This document shows positions 59,841 through 64,000 of a stretch of 64,000 nucleotides of DNA, piece after piece; positions within the stretch are counted from its first letter, which is position 1; the number at the start of each line of letters is the position of its first letter. The translations under genes and the position numbers were made by a program. The notes under the pieces are model-generated. The model had not been told where the DNA came from and made no database searches. It saw nothing but the letters and a program-made list of their open reading frames with translations. The stretch comes from Cryptomeria japonica (taxonomy: Eukaryota; Streptophyta; Pinopsida; Cupressales; Cupressaceae). The stretch is taken from the NCBI RefSeq assembly GCF_030272615.1, contig NC_081408.1:762032673-762096672 (forward strand), given 5' to 3'.

Positions 59841-62800
59841 TGAGTCCTGATAGATGGAGGAGCAGATCTGAACATTTGCACATTAAGCACTATCACACAA
59901 TTAGGATATTCTGATAAAGCTGTGAATTCTACAAACAAGATCACCATTAAGGCATATGATGATGAAGAACGTTCATCCAAGGGTATAGTCATCTTACCTC
60001 TCAGAGTTGGGCCAGTTACAAAGGATGTGGTCTGTCAAGTCCTGGATTTAAATCTCACTTATAACATATTGTTAGGATGTCCTTGGATCCATGAAATGAG
60101 GGTAGTTCCATCCACATATCACCAATGCATTAAATTTCCTCATAATGGAGTGGAGGTAACAGTTAACGGCGATCCTAATCAATTCATATATTGCAATAAC
60201 CTGAAATCAAAGACTGAGACCATCATTCCTAGTAATCGGGAGGTTGTTCCTTCGTTGGCATACATTGATCCTGAGTCATTAAAACCGTCGACATCCAAAC
60301 AAGGTGAGCTTAGAGGCAAGTTTCAAGACAAAGGCATGGGGGAATATACTTTCAATCAGACCATGTACTTAAGACAAGTCATGAGTTCCCCAAAAGAATA
60401 TGGAAGACCACATCCTAACAAGCAAATCTCCATCATAACGCTCAAATGGGACCCTACTATTTTTCAAAGATGGGGTGAACTAGAAGAGGAAGGTTTATAC
60501 CAAATGCTTTTCAGAGATAATGAAGAGGAAACACAAGATCACGTCAATCTTCCATGTGAGAAATATGGCAAAGGCTTCAAAATTCTACAAAAGTTCGGGT
60601 ATGATGGAAAAAGCCCTCTGGGGTTACGAAAGGAAGGCATCATTGAACCTTTACAACTTGAATTGACTTTCAAGAAGGAACGCTCGAAAGGACTTGGTTT
60701 CTTAACTTCTAAGGTCCACACCAAAAGGACAGGAGAAGCCTTACAAATCAAAGCCGGCAAAATACAACAAGAGAATCGCTATTCCACAGATTCCAACGAA
60801 TGGGAATGGGGTTCCGACAAGTCTTCCAGTGACTATGAGCTCACTGAGACATTCAGAGAGCTAGGTGAACCCATAGAAGAGGAGGAGTTTTATAACAAAT
60901 TCAGAGTTGGTCAAGATACAACCCAGGAGGATTCTACGCAGTCCTTGTCTCAAGTTTCTAGGTTGAAATCACATAGGATGAGAACACTTGTCCCAGAATG
61001 CGCTACTAGTGATGATAATTTGGATTCGCTCATGATCGAGACTGATGAGGAGAGTGCCATCGATGACCTCGATAATTACCTTGACATACCCGAATATAAC
61101 CACATCTTCACTCTTGGCCCCGCTAACTTTGAAGACATTAACGGCCTTCCCCTTGTTCACCACCAACTCATTGATTGGGATCATGAAGGACCTGCACAGT
61201 TGGATACATTTCAAAACGATGAAGCTTTTATTGACTATCTAGGCATACAAGATGATCTTCCCCCTGGAGACCATAAAGCGGGATACACTATAGAACTCAA
61301 TACCGTGGCATATTTTGGTGAGGGTGTCGGACCTTCCAGTCGTAAAAATGTGAAAATAAGAACAAATCAAGGGTCTTATGGCGAAAACCACATTGTGGCG
61401 CTATCTGACCCCAAAAAAGTAAAAAGAAAGGACGTATCTGAGGGTGAAAACCTCTTTGAGGCACTCGAAGATGGAAGGCTCGACATTCTCCCAGCATCAT
61501 ATGAGGAAAAATCATCTATGTTGGTAGAGGAGACTATCAAAACAAACATCGATATAGAAGGGGTTCCACACAACATATTCCTAGCTCAATCACTGACAGA
61601 GTCTGAAAGGTCAAAATTCATAAGTTTCTTCAAAAAGAAACAAATCAACTTCGCCTGGTCATACGCTGATATGCCTGGATTGGATCCGGATTTGGTAATG
61701 CATCATCTGATAGTCAAACCAGGGGCAAAACCAGTAAAATAGAAATTAAGAAAAATGCATCCACAAGTGGCATTACTAGTCAAAGTAGAACTTGAGAAAT
61801 TACTCGATGTCGGATTCATACGCCCAATTTATTATCCTAAATGGATCTCCAACTTGGTACCTTTCAGTAAACCAGATCGCAGCACCAGAATTTGAATAGA
61901 TTTCAGAGACATCAACAAAGCTTGTCCAAAGGATGACTTCCCATTACCAAATATTGACTTGATTGTTGATCTCACAGCAGGCCATGAAATGTTATCATTG
62001 ATGGATGGATTCTCTGGTTATAATCAAATAAGGATCGCGCCCGAGGATCAACACAAAACATCATTTACTTGTCCGTGGGGAACTTTCTGCTGGAATGTCA
62101 TGCCTTTCGGGCTAAAGAATGCAGGTGCTACATATCAAAAAGCCATGACTACTATCTTTCATGATCTCATGCATGCAACTGTGGAAGATTATGTTGATGA
62201 CCTCTTGGTCAAATCAATAGATAGAAATACACATTTAAACATACTTTCAGTTGCCTTTGATCGGTTGGAAAAATACAAAGTAAGATTAAACCCTAAGAAA
62301 TGTGTCTTTGGAGTAACCTCTGGGAAGCTCCTAGGATTCATTGTATCTAAAAGAGGAATTGAAGTGGATCCAGCAAAAGTCAAGGCCATCTTGGAAATGC
62401 AACCACCAAGAAATATCAGTCAACTTCGATCCTTACAAGGCAGACTCCAGTCCATTCGAAGATTCATAGCACAACTGGCAGATAAGTGTAATCCTTTTCA
62501 GCACCTGCTACATAAAAACATCAAATTCAAATGGGATGACAACTGTCAACAAGCTTTCCAGACGCTCAAAGATTATCTTCTAAATCTGCCAGTTCTGATG
62601 CCACCAGTTCCAGATCAACCACTGTTATTATACATTTCAGCTACTCCAACAGCATTGGGGGCACTCTTAGCGCAACAAATTGCTGAAGGCAAGGAAAAAG
62701 CAGTATATTATATCAGTCGCACATTGGTGGGATATGAGCTAAACTACACACCAACTGAGCGCACATGCCTCGCTGTGGTCTTTGCTTCACAGAAATTACG

Positions 62801-64000
62801 ACATTACATGCTTACTCATAAGACAAAGTTAGTTGCAAGGATAGATCCATTGAAATACCTTCTCAATAAGGTAACACTTACTGGGCTACTGGCCAAATGG
62901 GTAATGATACTGAGTGAATTTGACATCGAGTATGTGGAAAAAAAAGAAATAAAAGGACAAGCCATCATAGATCAATTAGCAAATGCTCTCATGATAGATG
63001 ATGTTCCTCTAAGTTCAGAATTTCCAGATGAATCCATTTTGACAATGTCACATGCAAAGCCATGGCAACTATACTTTGACGGCTCATATACACAGCATGG
63101 GGCAGGAGCTGGCATCCTCTTTATAACTCCTCAAGGAGATTCTATACCAAAATCATACCGCTTATCATTTCCTTGCACTAACAATATAGCGGAATATGAG
63201 GCATTAACAACAGGATTACGAATTGCAGTTCAATGGAAGATCCAGGAACTTCGTGTTTTTGGGGATTCCCAACTTGTTATCTGTCAAGCAACTGGTAATT
63301 ACCAAACAAAAGATGAGAAGCTAATGCCTTATAAACAAATGGTGGATGGTCTGAAACAAAATTTTGCAAAGATAGACTTTGAGCAGATACCAAGAGAGCA
63401 AAATCACGCCGCAGATGCCATGGCTACAATTGCTTCACTGATCGATCTACCTCCAAATGAGACCCGCTATGAGTTCTTGGTGGATAACTTTTTGGTCCCT
63501 TCATACGAGCTCATGCCTACTGAGACGCTATGCGTTGTTGGTCCCGAATCCCAGTTATATGGTCCCATTTTCACATACCTACGTGACAATAATTTACCTC
63601 CTGATCTATCAAATAACCAATGTTGCACTTTCATTCGCCAATCCTCTCGATATGTCATTTTAGCTGATATCCTATACCGGAAAGATCTAGATGGCACTCT
63701 TCTTAGATGTTTAGAAAGCGACGAAGCTCAGATTGCGTTACGGGAAGTGCATGAAGGGATATGTGGTCCACATGCTAGTGGTCCTACCTTGGCCAAGAAA
63801 CTCATCAGGACTGGATATTACTAGCCCAATATGGAGAAAGACTCATATCAGTTTGTCAAGAAATGTAAGCAATGTCAAATTCATGGAGACCTCATACATG
63901 CGCCAGCACAAGAACTTCAACCACTTGCATCTCCTTGGCCCTTTTGTCAATGGGGACTCGACCTCATAGGAAAGATTCACCCTCCTTCCAATGGTCATAA
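59841..64000 (+). pseudogene. pol of Tat-like element: protease, G-patch, RT, two RNase H domains, integrase start
   Basis: All of this is in the frame of gag after 58257. The protease starts with VLIDGGADLNIC (about 59844). A G-patch-like segment follows at 60550-60710 (YGKGFKILQKFGYDGKSPLG, ERSKGLGF). A long acidic linker leads to reverse transcriptase (61743-62330; [36 protein letters not shown], catalytic YVDD at 62190-62201). RNase H 1 is at about 62610-62860 (LLYISATPTALGALLAQQ, YTPTERTCLAVVFA). The second, archaeal-type RNase H is at 63060-63440 (LYFDGSYTQHGAGAGILF, NNIAEYEALTTGL, NHAADAMATIA). Integrase begins with the HHCC zinc region (63747-63880; HEGICGPH, CKQCQ). Stops: TGA 59841, TAG 61740, TGA 61893, TAG 63822. 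The catalytic residues visible are intact. Confidence 0.93.

Larger units (their letters stand above)
54244..64000 (+). mobile_element. Tat/Ogre-like Ty3/gypsy retrotransposon, cut by the window end
   Basis: 5' LTR (54244-55023), an Arg-type PBS (55027-55044), a 2.2-kb leader, gag, protease, RT, RNase H, a second RNase H-like domain and the start of integrase are present in that order. Two RNase H domains and a long leader are features of the Tat/Ogre lineage. The left target sequence would be ctacc (54239-54243), but the other end is outside the window. It inserted into an En/Spm-type gene. Confidence 0.92.

Noticed and set aside
1-64000. tRNA, rRNA or snRNA genes
   Set aside because: No cloverleaf with A and B boxes and no rRNA-like stretch was recognised by eye; a covariance-model scan would be needed to exclude small RNA genes fully.

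Overview
The window looks like intergenic heterochromatin from a large plant nuclear genome, probably a gymnosperm. I infer this from AT-rich, repeat-dominated DNA with no intact housekeeping gene, from nested Ty1/copia and Ty3/gypsy elements of plant type (Athila-like, Tat/Ogre-like with two RNase H domains), and from an En/Spm-type transposase gene. Species cannot be read from the sequence. Almost every coding region is broken, mostly by CAG or TGG turned into TAG and CGA turned into TGA, the decay expected of methylated, silenced DNA.

Layout. 1-1908: start of a minus-strand gypsy-type element with its LTR at 799-1908. 2142-4827: palindromic motifs, an AT array, and a spliced plus-strand gene of unknown function. 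5228-8303: a 358-bp tandem repeat. 8569-9217 and 9584-10874: minus-strand spliced exons, then the C-terminal half of a Cys-rich, DDE-transposase-like gene. Its N-terminal half is at 21886-23479. The two halves are separated by an 11-kb Athila-like retrotransposon (10875-21885) with a perfect 5-bp target duplication (gatcc). 23794-27165 and 35251-35541: a palindrome-rich array around ATATGACCCC, flanked by (GA)n and (CT)n and split by a complete minus-strand copia element (27166-35250, target duplication catat). One copia LTR carries a 1.6-kb solo LTR (28173-29763, target duplication gacat).

36438-38665 is a minus-strand gypsy fragment truncated at both ends. 38690-51100 holds two diverged copies (A, 40310-43441; B, 47301-50951) of a large protein family I do not recognise, each preceded by TCGATG-rich repeats. 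52365-54243 is a spliced En/Spm-type (Ptta/Transposase_24-like) transposase gene on the minus strand, cut off by the LTR of a Tat-like element that runs from 54244 past the window end.

The most interesting candidate is at 2.1-23.8 kb: a plus-strand spliced gene and a minus-strand DDE-like gene converge on a satellite array, and the same palindrome (AATCGGATATCCGATT) occurs upstream of both. This could be one large, poorly described DNA transposon later interrupted by retrotransposons. The second candidate is the A/B protein family.
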